Source: Symsagittifera roscoffensis
Lineage: Eukaryota; Xenacoelomorpha; Acoela; Convolutidae
Length of the DNA stretch: 64,000 bases
Assembly: GCF_963678635.1 (NCBI RefSeq)
Contig: NC_087070.1
Coordinates: 26,160,007-26,224,006 of the forward strand
Direction: 5' to 3'
A model generated the notes under the pieces. It was not told where the DNA came from and did no database searches. It worked only from the letters and a program-made list of their open reading frames with translations. The position numbers were made by a program, and so were the translations under genes. Positions 1-10,690 of the stretch are shown in pieces; positions within the stretch are counted from its first letter, which is position 1; the number at the start of each line of letters is the position of its first letter.

Positions 1-2
1 GG

Positions 3-328
3 GGCGAATACGACGTAGACGTGGTCACTCCCACCGATAACGGAAGGGAGGATTTAGCTGAAGCTATAGAAGAGCAGGGGGGTATAACGTGGATCTTTTT
101 ACACCGCCAGATATGGGGTTCAATCAACGCACATACACTGTTCAAGAGCTAGATTATGATTTGGCAGTTTTTGGCCAACTAAGTTAGCAAAGCGATTCAG
201 AAATAGCAGCGTACATTTGCCCCTACTTGGGTTTAGAGCCTCGAGAAGAAAGCGAGCCGGAAGAAATATGACCACCTAAACGGCGGTGCTTACATCGACG
301 TGCTTTAATATTAGACGATTCTGACTAA
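3..328 (+). pseudogene. Decayed 3' end of an unrecognised coding sequence
   Basis: A coding-like stretch with two internal stops and one probable frameshift. The first frame runs from base 3 and is acidic (it includes DVDVVTPTDNGREDLAEAIE). Near base 90 the sense shifts to another frame that reads PPDMGFNQRTYTVQELDYDL, passes a TAG at about 185, continues through YICPYLGLEPREESEPEE, passes a TGA, then reads PPKRRCLHRRALILDDSD and ends at TAA 326-328. An AATAAA follows at 374-379, the normal spacing for a 3' end. The acidic text with a basic patch would suit a transposase tail or a nuclear protein, but I recognise no family. The 5' part lies outside the window. Confidence 0.35.
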
Positions 329-373
329 GTTCTGATTATAATTGATAAGCTCTATAGTTTTTTTCGTTCAGGA

Positions 374-379
374 AATAAA
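374..379 (+). promoter_or_regulatory. Poly(A) signal AATAAA
   Basis: Canonical hexamer 46 bases after the stop codon at 326-328. It supports the view that the fragment upstream is the true 3' end of a gene or transposon rather than chance open frame. Confidence 0.4.
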
Positions 380-610
380 GCTTTTCAAAATTGTTTTTTT
401 TTCTTACCGAAAAGTAAAATAATCAACTCTAACCGTGAGGGGGCTAATAAAAACAACAATATAAACTTATCAATATCACAGCATTTAATTTAATTCCACG
501 TGGGTGTGATAAAGATAATCCACAATACGCGCGCGGTGAAATTGAACCGTCAAATTCAAGAGAAAACATTCACCAACCAAAACTTTATTCCATTCCCGTT
601 TCCATGGAGT

Positions 611-711
611 GCCCGAAAAATGACCATTTTTAACCCCCCTTAAAACATGTGTGTCCGAAAAAGTAGGAGATTTAACCCCTTGGGGGGTTAAAAGTGGTCT
701 TTTTCGTAGCC
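611..711. repeat. Three copies of a CCGAAAAA...TTAACCCC motif, the last two as an inverted pair
   Basis: A ~26-bp motif that starts CCGAAAAA and ends TTAACCCC occurs at about 612-637 and again at 653-680. Its reverse complement follows directly at 684-710, so the second and third copies form a hairpin centred on TTAACCCCTTGGGGGGTTAA. The TTAACCC ends recall piggyBac-type termini, but no transposase of that family is recognisable nearby, so the link is only a possibility. The flanking 380-610 and 711-970 hold no gene that I can see. Confidence 0.45.
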
Positions 712-971
712 ACTTTTACATACTATTAAAATTCCTCAGCAGAGTAAAATGCCTAAACACTGAAACAAACCAAATCAATCTTAGGATTACCAATTTTTCC
801 ATAACTATATACCGAGACTCATCGAAAAACTCCTTCCTTTCTGCAAGTTTTACGAAAAGACACAGCTCATAACTGACCATGCTCATAAAAGCACTGGACA
901 CTGTTGACATCGTTATAATTAAAACAACACAGGCAACTCGAATTGCCAAACCTGGAAAACAAGTTGTATTA

Positions 972-1349
972 CTAAAAGATGCTAGTTACCACCAAGGAGG
1001 ATTCGTCCTTATGATCCTTCATTTGGTCACTTTGATCCTTCACTAGATCCTTCATTTGGTCACTGAACTCCTCTGGCTGATGTGTTGAGCCGTCTCTCCT
1101 TGCAATGTTGTTTGTCCCGCCGAGAATCGCGATTTTCTTAATTCGTAGGCGACTAAAATCGTCCATTATCCTCCTCTCGGACAGTTGGTGAATCTGCGCA
1201 CCGGGACTAGTCACAACCTTCGCGTTCTTGATAAAGAGCCCATTCACAATGGAATCGCCCAGAACAGCGAATTCGAGATGGTCTGTGGTTTCCGTGGTGA
1301 TCTCCTCACGGTACGGTTTGTCACCTCTTCTCGCTGGTACTTTATTCAC
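972..1349 (-). pseudogene. SGNH/GDSL-hydrolase-like fragment (LINE-associated)
   Basis: The 125-codon frame contains the SGNH block I signature (residues 28-35, VLGDSIVN), a PGAQIHQL segment and a block III-like stretch (AILGGTNN, about residues 75-82). Esterase domains of this type are known in ORF1 proteins of CR1/L2-type LINEs and in related retroelement proteins. The domain is cut short: the frame ends after an imperfect duplication of a QMKD-containing segment, and no C-terminal catalytic Asp/His block is visible. It lies downstream, on the same strand, of the LINE 1 polymerase, which is not the usual place for an ORF1 domain. It may be the head of a second element in tandem or a rearranged copy. 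Confidence 0.55.
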
Positions 1350-1569
1350 ACCCTCCTTGGACGCTAAGTCTTATTCCAACCCCCTCTTCCTCCCACCTCT
1401 ATCGCTCCTACCCTTTCCACTCATTTTCATTCACGACCTGAAAAATTAATGAGGTAATCCTCCATTGGATACTTACATTACTTCTTCGGCGTTTGAAATT
1501 AGAGAACAGACTTGGAAAAGGAAAAAAACATGTTAGGTAAGGCGGAGCCTTCAGGAAGGGGTTCCTCCT

Positions 1570-1973
1570 TGCTTCACAACCCCTTGCACCCTGCGAAGGT
1601 GTCTGGCCATGTTGGTCTTGGTCTGTTTTCCTCCGCAGATATGACATGACTCTCGGGGCCAGACTCGGGGTTGTGTTTGCACCTCAGCTTCACAGGCTTT
1701 GCTGTTTGTCAGTTGTGCCTTTCCGTTAAACGCTCGAAAGCATCATGTGCACTTGAACGATGCGTTCGATTCACAGTGCATTCACCTTTCATGTTGGCTG
1801 AGACCTCCTTTTGATCTGCATACACTGGTGCAGCCTTCCCACCTGCATGTAAAGCCTTCCGCTTTCTCTATTTGTTCGGGGCTCTGTGTCCTGGTTGGTT
1901 TGGGATAGTGTTTTCCCGTCAGGCGCATCTTTTCCTCCCATTCGATCAAGAATATCTCGCGCTTCTTTACCAA
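1570..1973 (-). pseudogene. LINE 1 C-terminal C2H2-like zinc fingers
   Basis: A Cys-His finger FTCRWEGCTSVCRSKGGLSQ is followed by HER and then, past a stop, MH. Around 1760-1700 a second finger-like piece reads FKC..CFRAFNGKAQL. Around 1640-1580 a third reads ESCHICGGKQTKTNMARHLR. Several LINE families end ORF2 with such fingers, which are thought to bind nucleic acid during target-primed reverse transcription. The spacing is plausible, but stops separate the fingers, so this is a relic. Confidence 0.6.
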
Positions 1974-2007
1974 ACTTCTCCATCCTTTCCTGTTTCTGGA
2001 TAAGTTC

Positions 2008-2733
2008 TCAGTGTTGGTCCAGTCTATTCCGGCTTCTCCCAGGATTTTCCGCCAGTACTATAACGTACCTCGATTGAGACCTCCTATTACTTCGAGTTCG
2101 TGGTCCCAGGTGCCGAGAATTATCCTCTTGGTGGGTCTCTCGTTGGGCATGCGTAGGATGTGACCGATCCTGGAGAGGGTTCTCGTCTCTATCTTGACCC
2201 GCAGGGACGAGATTGCCAGTTGTCCTCTTATCTCGTATGCATTTACGTGCTCCTTCTGCATCCTCAGTTTCGCCAGGCCTTTGGTTCCATATCCACTGGT
2301 ATGCGTTATCTGGAACACTCTGCATCTTCTGGATGTCTGTCGCTGTCCATGTGTGGACCATGCAATCGAAAAGCATTGTTGATTCCACGACTGCTTGAAC
2401 GACTAGGGCTTGTGTCCTCATGGACAGCTTGGATCGCCAAAGCCATTTCTTAGTCTTGTACCAAGCAGCGTTTCCTCGTTGCACCCTGGCTTTCAAGTCG
2501 TCTTTCCTTCCAATTCTCGTTCCAGTTATCTTGGTCTTATTCGCCGCTTCCGTTCCAAATGATATTGACTCTTCTTTTCCATCGTGACACTTTTCTTCGC
2601 AGTCTTTCATTGCTTGCTTGACTACCTCCTTCCCGAGTTTGAGTTCACTTGTCCAGCCGATTAGCGTAGAGTCGTCGGCAAAGAGGCTCTCCGTAATTTC
2701 AAACTTTTCTCTGCTTGACCTGGTGGCCGCCAT
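2008..2733 (-). pseudogene. LINE 1 reverse transcriptase part 2 (FADD motif) and thumb
   Basis: Residues 18-21 of this 241-codon frame are FADD (bases 2671-2682, minus), the catalytic YxDD box. The text ESLFADDSTLIGWTSEL is typical. It continues with TKITGTRIGRKDDL and a thumb-like helical part (LVVQAVVESTMLFDCMVHTW). The end loses similarity after a frameshift around 2318, where a second frame (FQITHTSGYGTKGLAKLRMQ) looks like the true continuation. Confidence 0.75.
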
Positions 2734-2739
2734 TCTTAC

Positions 2740-3313
2740 GTCCTTCGGCGGCAGACTAGTTCCTGCACGCCACGACCATTTGAGCCCGCATTCTTGGTTC
2801 GCTTCTTTTGCCGCTTCCTCTCAAGGTTTTTGCAAGCCTGACCACGTAGTGATATATATTGAAGAGAGTGGTGGCATCCTTCTCGCAAGCCACGTTGTTG
2901 CTGCCATCCTTCACTCAGCTCATTCCTCCCCTTGATCTTATAGGTGGTATCTTCATGTAGGCCTTTCAGGAGTCTTAGGATCCAGTTTGGTATAGCCAGT
3001 CTGTAGTGTTTTCCCAGATAAGAGGCTTAATTACCCGGGGATACGCCTTAGTTGTATCCATGAGTACCGCTCCTGGTCTTTCTCGTGTACTCTTCGGCTC
3101 GTATCCCATGACCCTCCTGGTCTCGTCTACCCTGATAGTTATTTGGGTTGTGTCCGCCGTTGATCGGTTTTGTCTGAAACCACTTTGGTTCTCGCCTAAC
3201 AATTCGATCTTTTCCGACCACTCTCTCAGTCTTGAGGCAAGTATCTTCGCTATGATTCTGCTTGCGAGTGGTAAGAGGCATACCCCTCTAGTTATTGAGA
3301 TCGTTCTTCGCAC
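2740..3313 (-). pseudogene. LINE 1 reverse transcriptase core, part 1
   Basis: The frame reads SITRGVCLLPLASRIIAKIL, then ENQSGFRQNRSTADT, then AVLMDTTKAYPRV. These match the RT blocks that normally read NYRPIsll...K, GFR.grs.D and D..kAyd. The second Asp-containing active-site block follows below 2740. Between 2975 and 2740 the sense continues in another frame with LSEGWQQQRGLREGCHHS, the block that usually reads rG.rQGcplSp. Frameshifts fall near 2975 and 2740. Confidence 0.75.
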
Positions 3314-4890
3314 TTTTCTTGTGTAGCGGTATTACCCATCCTTCTTTGATCCTTTCTGGCCAGTCCTCAGATTGGGTTTCAACGATCTTCATGATGCATC
3401 GGAACAACGCTTGTCTTAGATGTTTTCCACCTCTCTTCACAGCGATCATCCTCACGTTTTCGATACCTGGAGCACTATCGTTAATGCTTTCTATCTCGTT
3501 GTTGAATTCGGGCCATGTGATCTCTCGTCCCAGAACCTTCGCGGCCTGTATACTATTCTCATCCCACCTTTGAGTTGCGAGTTTCGAGGTCTCTTTTATC
3601 TCATGAATTTCACGTTCGAATCTCTGGTCCGATACCTTTTGGAAGTGTTCTCTGAACTCGTTTGGTGTGAAGTATTTCTCCTCGATGGTGGTTGAGTCCT
3701 TTATGCGGATCCTTTTGAGGGCTGAGTATAGCTTTCTGATGTCTCCGGTGCGTTCCGCAGCCTTAGCTTCTTCTACAACTTTCAGCCACCACTCTTCTTC
3801 CCATCTTTCTTTGTCGGCCTTGAATCTTTTCCTCGTTCCCTTCCGATTCTGTCTTCTGCGTGTCTGCTCGTCGACCCTGGTGTTGTCTATCTCTTCTGTT
3901 TCACGGGTGATCTGTTCTTGGTATTGTTGAATCTCGTCCTTGTGGTCGTCCATCCATGGCAGGTTTTTCTTTTCCTTCAGTCCGCAGCATTTTTTCCCAG
4001 CCTTGGTCACTACTTGTATGGCCTTTCCCATTCCTGCTCCCGTCTTAGGTTCAGTTTTATTTTTTTTCTGAAAACTGACAGAAGTCTTGTCTTCCTTGAG
4101 GCGGTCCCAATTTATGCAGCTGGTGGAGGGGTTTATGACGATCCTGAGTTTGAAGAAAAGATTACACGTGATCTCTTTCGGTAGGTGGTCTGACGCGTCG
4201 GTTCTCACTTGTGAACTCTTTATGTCCTTCACCCATCTTTGTCTGTCCACCTTTTTTTCTACTAGGAAACCATCTATCTCGTGCCGCGCTCCAGTCACCG
4301 TGTGTTTCCATGTCCCTCGGTAGCGGTGTCTGAAAAACGAGTTGGCCCATTGTAGATTATTCCTTAAGCACCAGTTCATCAGGTCGTTTCCGGCGTCATT
4401 CGTGTGTCCAAACCCACAGGGGCCCGCGGCTTCGTTGCGCTCCCTACCCGATAAGTCACCGACGCTGGAGTTTAAATCTCCCCCAACTACCAGTTTCTCT
4501 GGCGTGTGGATCATCCATTCTAGTTCCTCTCTATACATTCTGAACTCTTCCGGATCTCCGTTCCACAGTGATTGGTAGGTAGATACAAGCTTCAGCCCTC
4601 CTACGGTCACGCTTGTATTCCGGTTACCGTATTCCTTGAGACATCCTTCCTCTTGCCAGCGGACAGCCCACTCGCCCCGTAGGAAGATACCGCTCCTTTG
4701 GCCGTGAACGAGCACGCCGAACAAGATTCTTGCCTTTATCCACTTTATCCCGGGGATGGATTCCCGAAGTTCCGTCAGCATTGCTATTTCTGTGTCGTGT
4801 CTTGCGATCGTATCGACAATTTCTAGGAAGCGGTTTCGTTTCGTGAACTCAACTCTGGCCCTCTGGATATTCCAAGCCCATATTCCGAGT
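3288..4890 (-). pseudogene. LINE 1 endonuclease domain and RT N-terminal region
   Basis: The endonuclease starts around 4890 with the IWAWNIQRAR segment (the usual awNi start of LINE AP endonucleases), then ARHDTEIAMLTELRES. The Met at 4781 is internal to the domain, so it is not the real start. Further on are GGDLNSSVGD (the GDxN motif), HEIDGFL and ASDHLP (the SDH motif), the catalytic landmarks of the exonuclease-endonuclease-phosphatase fold. After about residue 220 comes a charged linker rich in Lys, Glu and Arg, then the RT fingers (EITWPEFNNEIE, ending in WVIPLHKKSAKNDLNN). The frame then shifts near 3290-3313. In the family, the enzyme nicks target DNA to prime reverse transcription. 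Confidence 0.8.
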
Positions 4891-4898
4891 CCCCGTGG

Positions 4899-5171
4899 TC
4901 AGACTGGTCTTTGCTCGTGCCCTGGGGCACTCCGCGCTCTTCCCCAACTCGCAGGGGCCAGTCCATCGAAGAACGTCCTGCTTGTCTGTGTGGCTAGTTG
5001 TCTATCTCGTCTGGGGTATTCCGTTTCTCGGATGTCCAATTTTAGATTGACTGACCTCTGTCCAAGGTCTACGGACAGTCTCATTTCCTGACCCACACTT
5101 AATTCTAACTGCTGGCCTCTCACACGATTGTATGCACTGGTCCTATTACTATAAAGGCTTCTCAGCGACAA
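4899..5171 (-). pseudogene. LINE 1 N-terminal segment upstream of the endonuclease
   Basis: A 90-codon Met-started frame, rich in Arg and Ser, that ends at the point where the endonuclease frame becomes recognisable. It could be a 5' extension of ORF2 displaced by a frameshift, or the end of an ORF1. No domain is recognised. The GC content matches the rest of LINE 1, which supports common origin. Confidence 0.4.
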
Positions 5172-5193
5172 ATTTGTGTAGAGAGTTTAGAAT

Positions 5194-5226
5194 TATATAT
5201 ATATATATATTTATATGTATATATGT
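5194..5226. repeat. (AT)n microsatellite
   Basis: An alternating TA tract with two interruptions lies just upstream of LINE 1 on its minus-strand reading. Confidence 0.8.
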
Positions 5227-5589
5227 TGATAATTTTCTTTGGTATTTGGATCAAATAAATAAGACAAATTAGCCGCACGATCTTACTTAAACCTACGACT
5301 GAAGGTCATGTTACTATATCTAATTTGAACAAAAACGAAAGCTTAATTGGACAAAACCCCGAAAAGTGATCTTTCTGCATGAGTCGCATAATTTCGGGAA
5401 AGATCTGTTCCAATTGATTTCGAGAGCTACAAATCACCATACTATTAATTGCGTCGTAGCTTTTGAATCTACAGAATTAATCTTCTTTCCTGCAGTTTTG
5501 TTGAATAAACTTTAAAGTTTTTTATGCTGATCAATTTTTATCCAGTAAGAACTATTCCCAATGACTGAATTACTGGGAAATAATCTGTA
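5227..5589. other. AT-rich spacer, nothing recognised
   Basis: No reading frame, RNA gene or clear repeat was seen on either strand. Confidence 0.5.
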
Positions 5590-5830
5590 ATTTATGGAGG
5601 CCCTTCGTGGTTGTAATTTTTTGAACCGGCTGTCTTTTTCAATTGTTTATCTACGCACTGCCGTGCCTTCCTCGGGAAATGTGTCATCCTTTTTTGCGAA
5701 TCGGTTACCACCTTGAGGAGGAGATTGTCATTTGAACCACTCCGAATGATACGGAAGTGGAATTTGAACGCACGAACCTCGTGTTAAGAGAAAGAGTCTC
5801 GAGCACGTTCGCTCGGATCGACTAATTAGT
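5590..5830 (-). mobile_element. Possible tRNA-derived SINE (degenerate)
   Basis: On the minus strand a head region near 5825-5745 has a GCGTTCAAATTCCAC stretch (plus-strand bases about 5757-5771) that matches a Pol III B box (GGTTCGANTCC) with few changes. A weak A-box-like CCGAGCGAACG lies ~50 bases before it. The following ~150 bases have a higher GC content than the flanks and end near 5590. No A-rich tail or target duplication was identified. Confidence 0.35.
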
Positions 5831-7700
5831 TTTTCACTGAGTAAAAATTGTGCTACTTGAACTTGTGCCTTAAAAGTTCAAATCACCGATCTGGTTTCAA
5901 AATATATGCATCAATTACTAGTTCAGATTTTCCTACTGTTCGGTTGTCTGGGTCAAGTTTTTGAGGAATATGGTAATATTTCATTTATTGGCTTGGTATT
6001 GGCTCAAAACAATCTGTGCTTTTTCAAAACAAAATGCTGTTTCTGCTCACTTCGCTTTTTCAATTAATCAGATTAACTTCCTTTTTGTCATTATTTTGTG
6101 GTTATCGTACCGTGCTATTTATAAACTTAACCATGGCACGAGACTGAAAATTTAACTACATGAACAAATGCTCATCAATGTCAACGGATCATGGTTCCTG
6201 TTCAAAATATATGAGATTCTTTCTCCTTTGAATGAATATTATATGCTTTAATGAGTTGCATTCATGTGGATCGAATGATGAATTCAAATGTCTGTCTAGT
6301 TGTTTTCAAAATTTGAGATCGGCAAGAGGAAATCATAAGGCTTTAAATACACGTTGCCAGTAAGATGAAGATCAGTCGCTTTTTATGGTAAAGAGAAGAG
6401 ATGAAATCGATTTCGCAAGTGTGAAGGGGATTATACAGCGTCACTGAAATCATTTAGTCACCTATGTAAAGGTTTTTCAGGGCATGCCTCGACAAGCTGA
6501 ACAGCTTTTTAAAATGTCCTTGGTGTTTTTGAAATGTAAATGAAGTTATATAACATTTTACTCATTTTCATATATCACCTTAATGATTTCAAGTTCAAAT
6601 AAGTTAGATTTTGGGCCAAATCAGCCAATACGCTTAGAGACCCTTCGAATCGGTATCAGATAAGTATTGGACATATCTCAGATTATTGTCTAATCTAACT
6701 ATCGTTAAACTAAATAGTTAGGTAATTCTATCGTTAGCGTCACCAGGAATAAACATGATAGTTACGGTTTTATCAATGATTTTACTAGTTTGTATATGCT
6801 GACAAAATGTTGTAATTGGTCTATTAACTCGAAATCATATTTTCATACTTTGAACCACGTGAACAAAATTTAAAAAAATCACAGGCGTGGGAACTGTAGA
6901 TGACCAACTGCGGGCTATTCGCCTGCACGCACCAAATGTGAAAAAATTTCCATCCAAGCGATGTACTTTTAACTAACTGTCCAACACTGACTGATTTTAT
7001 TCGAAACCTACATAAAGAACTCTGATTGACTGACTTTTCGGCGCGTGAGATATTTCCTCAAGCCAATTATTTTAATTGCCATTTTGCTGGTAAAAGGGGA
7101 TTATTGCTGATGCTCGCCCGTCTCAGCCAAATTTTAAAGAAATTTTTGTTCATATTATGGGATTGTTACAAAAATTAGCATACATACTAATAAGGCCACG
7201 ACAAAAATATTTGGTCGCTATTTAAACCTTATAAAACCTTTCATAATTCTATGAACTAGATGCTTTTTTGAGCTGAGGGAGCCAATTTTGTAAAAAGCAC
7301 TCATTGCCAAAAAAAACTAGTTATGAGAAGGTAAAACCGCAATTTTGATAATTTATCTATTAGATATTCAAATGTGGGCTTCACTATCTCGCCATGTTTA
7401 AGCTCTTTTTATTATCTTTGCATGTTTAACGAAATCGTTTTGCACGTTTAAGCTGTATCATAGTGCTGCTCTGCAGAAGAATTTTTTTTCGATTTTCCAG
7501 TTTGAATACAGTGTTTATTTCACTACATTTGAAATTAAATACTCAAAAATGACAATTTTTTGAATGTTGACTGACTTCAAGATCAAAAAGAAACCGCAGA
7601 ATCAAAGTAGGAAGTCGAGTTTTTACACGACCCAAAAGATGTTTTCTAAGCCGGTGAACTCACTCTTTCCGAAAAAGACGAGGATTGCCGATCGCTGACC
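5831..7700. other. AT-rich intergenic DNA
   Basis: Short frames only (longest 64 codons at 5961-6155, without family features). I see no gene, RNA or strong repeat. Near 7620-7860 short coding-like pieces appear that may belong to the gene starting at about 7905. Confidence 0.45.
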
Positions 7701-7790
7701 TACTAGTCAACTCTATCGGACTATTTGGCGGTGGAGTTCTAGTTAGAAATGGTGGCTGTTGAGTTGGTGGAAATTATGGCTCATGTCAGA

Positions 7791-7863
7791 AAAGAGCAAA
7801 GCAAAATGCGGAGAACATAAAGCGCATGGCAGACTTTGTGGACATCCTAGCAGAAGATAAAAA
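7791..7863 (+). other. Possible upstream exon of the unrecognised gene
   Basis: After a CAG at 7788-7790 one frame reads KRAKQNAENIKRMADFVDIL, then AEDKN and a stop at about 7861. The spacing of hydrophobic residues is helix-like and resembles the following exon in character. No good donor links it to 7905, so it may instead be a decayed exon or chance. Confidence 0.25.
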
Positions 7864-7904
7864 TTGACTCCGAACCAAAACCAATGGCAAGTTTTCATGT
7901 TCAG

Positions 7905-8603
7905 TGGGGAAATCTCTGAATTGAAGAAAGTTCAATTTGAAATCATTGCAATACAGAACCAGAACTTGCAAATTTTTGAGGATCAGTTGGACTCATTTGA
8001 ACAAAACATCCTTGTGTTGGGAAACTCGGTTCAATTGTTATTTTCAAGACAACAGGTAAATTTCAACTACTATTCTTTCTCATCCGTGTTGTAATTGGCA
8101 TATGCAAATGTCAAATCATATCGAGCCGCACTGTATGCGTTTCAAGTGAATCTAATGACAGCGTTACCAATATTTTTGAAAAAAAATGCTACTCATGTCA
8201 CTAACGCCCAAAGAATCTTTTGATGAACACACCTAACATGGTTGGACAACAACAAGCCTCTCGCCTATCAGACTCTCACTGGCAATCCCACTAACAATTC
8301 CTTGCCTTATTTCGCTAGAATAGAGAGAAAACTACAGATACCATACATCAAAATACGAAGCGACCTAACAAGCTGGAGCATATTCCAGCGGCAAAATTCA
8401 ATGTAAGATTTCCGCACCCGCTAGCTTATGTAATTGGAACCCTTCAAAAGATCGTTGAAATGCAGGCCTATAATTTGCAAGTTGCCGCAAGTTTAGGCAT
8501 GGTTCGTACTGTTCGTGATAAATTAACACAAGTCAGTTTGATAGCGAAAATGGACAGCCTAGAACAATTCGCAAAGCCAGTTGTACGAGAGTTCAAAAAC
8601 TAG
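7905..8603 (+). CDS. Two exons of an unrecognised protein (helical, 3' end of a gene)
   Basis: Exon a is 7905-8055. It starts after a TTCAG acceptor (AG at 7903-7904) and ends at a strong CAG|GTAAAT donor. Exon b is 8319-8603, after a pyrimidine-rich acceptor ending CGCTAG, and runs to TAG 8601-8603. The two join in phase 0 without a stop. Exon a encodes GEISELKKVQFEIIAIQNQN and further Gln/Leu/Ile-rich sequence that could form a coiled coil. Exon b encodes 94 residues, including FNVRFPHPLAYVIGTLQKIV and LTQVSLIAKMDSLEQFAKPV, again mainly helical. I recognise no family. Earlier exons and the start codon are not identified. A processed or decayed gene is possible, but the in-frame splice join argues for a real one. 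Confidence 0.45.
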
Positions 8604-9245
8604 GTTTATTGAAGCAGTAATTAACAATCGGCATCGTCTTAATTGTTTTTTCTGCAATTTCGCAGGTCTTTTTACTTGCTTGTATCATAGATTTCATGGC
8701 GTTCGTAGATTTGTCGTGCAGTTTTAAAAGTTAGAGAACATAATGACAAATAATCAAAAAGGCACCTCAAACAGTTAAAGTTAACCTCGGAGAACAATAT
8801 CGTAAAAACGCTTTGTTCCAAACTGATTCAGAGTTTCTTTTAAAGTTTATGATAAATTCTTTTTTTTTTTTCAATCAATCCACATTTAGAGCTTCTAACA
8901 TTTAACGTTTTTTATAACATTGAGAGCTTAGCTTATATTTTTACAGGTCTGAAGTAGATTGATTTTATCTAGAGCGTGCAGAAGTTCATACCAACTATGC
9001 AAACATCTTTTTTTTTTCATTATTGTTCCATCCTGTATCTATTGCTGCTGGTTTTTGATCGCTACTTGCGTTCGGGCTCACGTAACATAAAATGCTTATA
9101 TTCTACAGTCTCATCCAAAACATTCAATTCAATTGGAAGTTTCGTGTCTCAAACTTATCTTCATGCTTAAATCTTATGCAAGCCTAATTTTTCCCCGTTT
9201 GATTTCAAACCAAAAAAATGATACAATTTTTCGAAATCTTTCCAA
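8604..9245. other. AT-rich spacer, nothing recognised
   Basis: Contains T runs and a 64-codon frame at 8976-9170 with no domain features. No repeat border or RNA gene was seen. Confidence 0.45.
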
Positions 9246-9249
9246 CAAC

Positions 9250-10690
9250 CTGGATTTTAAAATTCCTTAAAATTTGAAATCTCAATCGTGTAGTTGGGTG
9301 TTTTTAGGGTACTCTCAGTGATTGCAAATTTGCCCTCGAAATTTGATTGCTCAAGTCCATTAAGCTTTCGAGATGAACTTTTTTTATGAACTTTTCAAAA
9401 ATATTCAAAGAACTTATATAAAAAATTGACTAACGTTCAAAATGTCAACCCTGTAATTAGGTGCTAACAGGGTACTAACAAATTTTGCCATCTTTGCCCC
9501 TGAATTTGACTGCTTGAATCCATTTACTTTTCGAAATATGACGTTTCCTATGAATTCTTTATGAAAATTTTTACAGAAGGTAAATTCTCAACCCTGTCCT
9601 TGGGTGCTGCCGGGGTGCTCATAGGGTTGCATGTTTTGCCTCAAAATATGACTGCTGCAATCTTTTCGGCTTCTAAGATTTTATGTTTTTTTTTTGAAAA
9701 ATTTAAGAAATCGTGATTTATAAAATTTTCACAAACCTAATATAAATTTTTATAATTTCTTTAAATGCAGAACTTTTAACTTAAGCAAGACGGTTAAAAG
9801 CTTAATTTTTCTCGAAGGGTTACCAGCTTTATCTGGCATTAACCTAGCTATCTATTATCTATCTAATTTATTTCCGAATGCGTGTTTCTCTATCTTGTCA
9901 TGTTGAAGTTGTTTCAACGTGTATTTTTGCACGTTTAACGAAAGAAAAATTTCATGCTTAAGCTATATCCTATATTGCTATGTTAATGTTTTCAAGTTTG
10001 AATTTGGTGTTTTTTAAAATTGAAATTGGCAGCCCGGTTGTGGGATGCCGTTGGTGTTTTTTCAGAGGTTGCGAGTTTGGCCTCCAATTATGAATTCCCA
10101 AATCCTTTTAGTTTACGAGATACGACTATTTCGCAATTTTTTCAAAATTGTTCAACAAATATAGATAAAAAACTTCTGAAATTCGATTCTATCAAGGTAC
10201 TCGCAGGGGTTGCAAATCGTGCTTTCAATAGTGACTTCTCAAAGGCTTTCGGTTCCCGAGATATGACGTTTTTCAATAATTTTTCGAAATTTTTCAATAA
10301 AAAAATCTTGATTTAAAAAAAAACTTTTCGATTTTTGAGTTTCCCAAAGCAATAGGGGGTAGTCTCACCGACCCTGACAGGTTGCAGACGTTTCTTCTGC
10401 TTTTTAAAAACTAAATGAGTGAATGACGTTTTCACCGACTCTCACAGGTTGCAGACGTTTTTTCCGCTTTTTAATATGATGATTTCTAAGATATGACGTT
10501 TTTTCTGCTTTTTAAAAAATTTTCAAAAAATCCAAATAAAATCTATTCGAATTACTCAACAATATGGTGAAGTGCCCTCAAGTTTCTGTCAGGACGTTTA
10601 TCTGGACTCCAAAAACGACTGCTCAAAGCTTTCCGTTTTTAGATAAGACGTTTTCAATCTTTATTGAAAGTTTTCAAAAGTGTTAATTTT
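9250..10690 (+). repeat. Degenerate tandem array, unit about 140-165 bp
   Basis: At least six diverged copies share a core that reads roughly GGGTGCTCACAGGGTTGCAA, then TTTGCC, a TGACTGCTCAAA segment, CTTTCGGTTTCCGAGATATG and ACGTTTT. Recognisable units start near 9290, 9449, 9592, 10030, 10195, 10365 and 10575, with a less clear stretch at 9700-10020. The 98-codon open frame at 10020-10316 lies within the units and is not conserved between them, so I do not call it a gene. Confidence 0.6.

Larger units (their letters stand above)
1470..5175 (-). mobile_element. LINE 1: degraded non-LTR retrotransposon with APE endonuclease, RT and C-terminal zinc fingers
   Basis: Read on the minus strand, the order is N-terminal segment (5171-4899), apurinic-type endonuclease (about 4890-4150), linker and reverse transcriptase (about 3900-2010), then C2H2-like zinc fingers (about 1870-1575). 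Several frameshifts and stops break the frame, so this copy is inactive. The element is clearly richer in G+C than the flanks. An (AT)n tract lies just before the 5' side at 5194-5226. No target-site duplication could be fixed and the 3' border is uncertain. The clade is not assigned. Confidence 0.8.

Noticed and set aside
2618-4578. Several plus-strand frames of 80-110 codons
   Set aside because: They are antisense shadows of LINE 1.
10020-10316. 98-codon frame as a gene
   Set aside because: Sits within the ~150-bp tandem units and is not kept open in neighbouring units.
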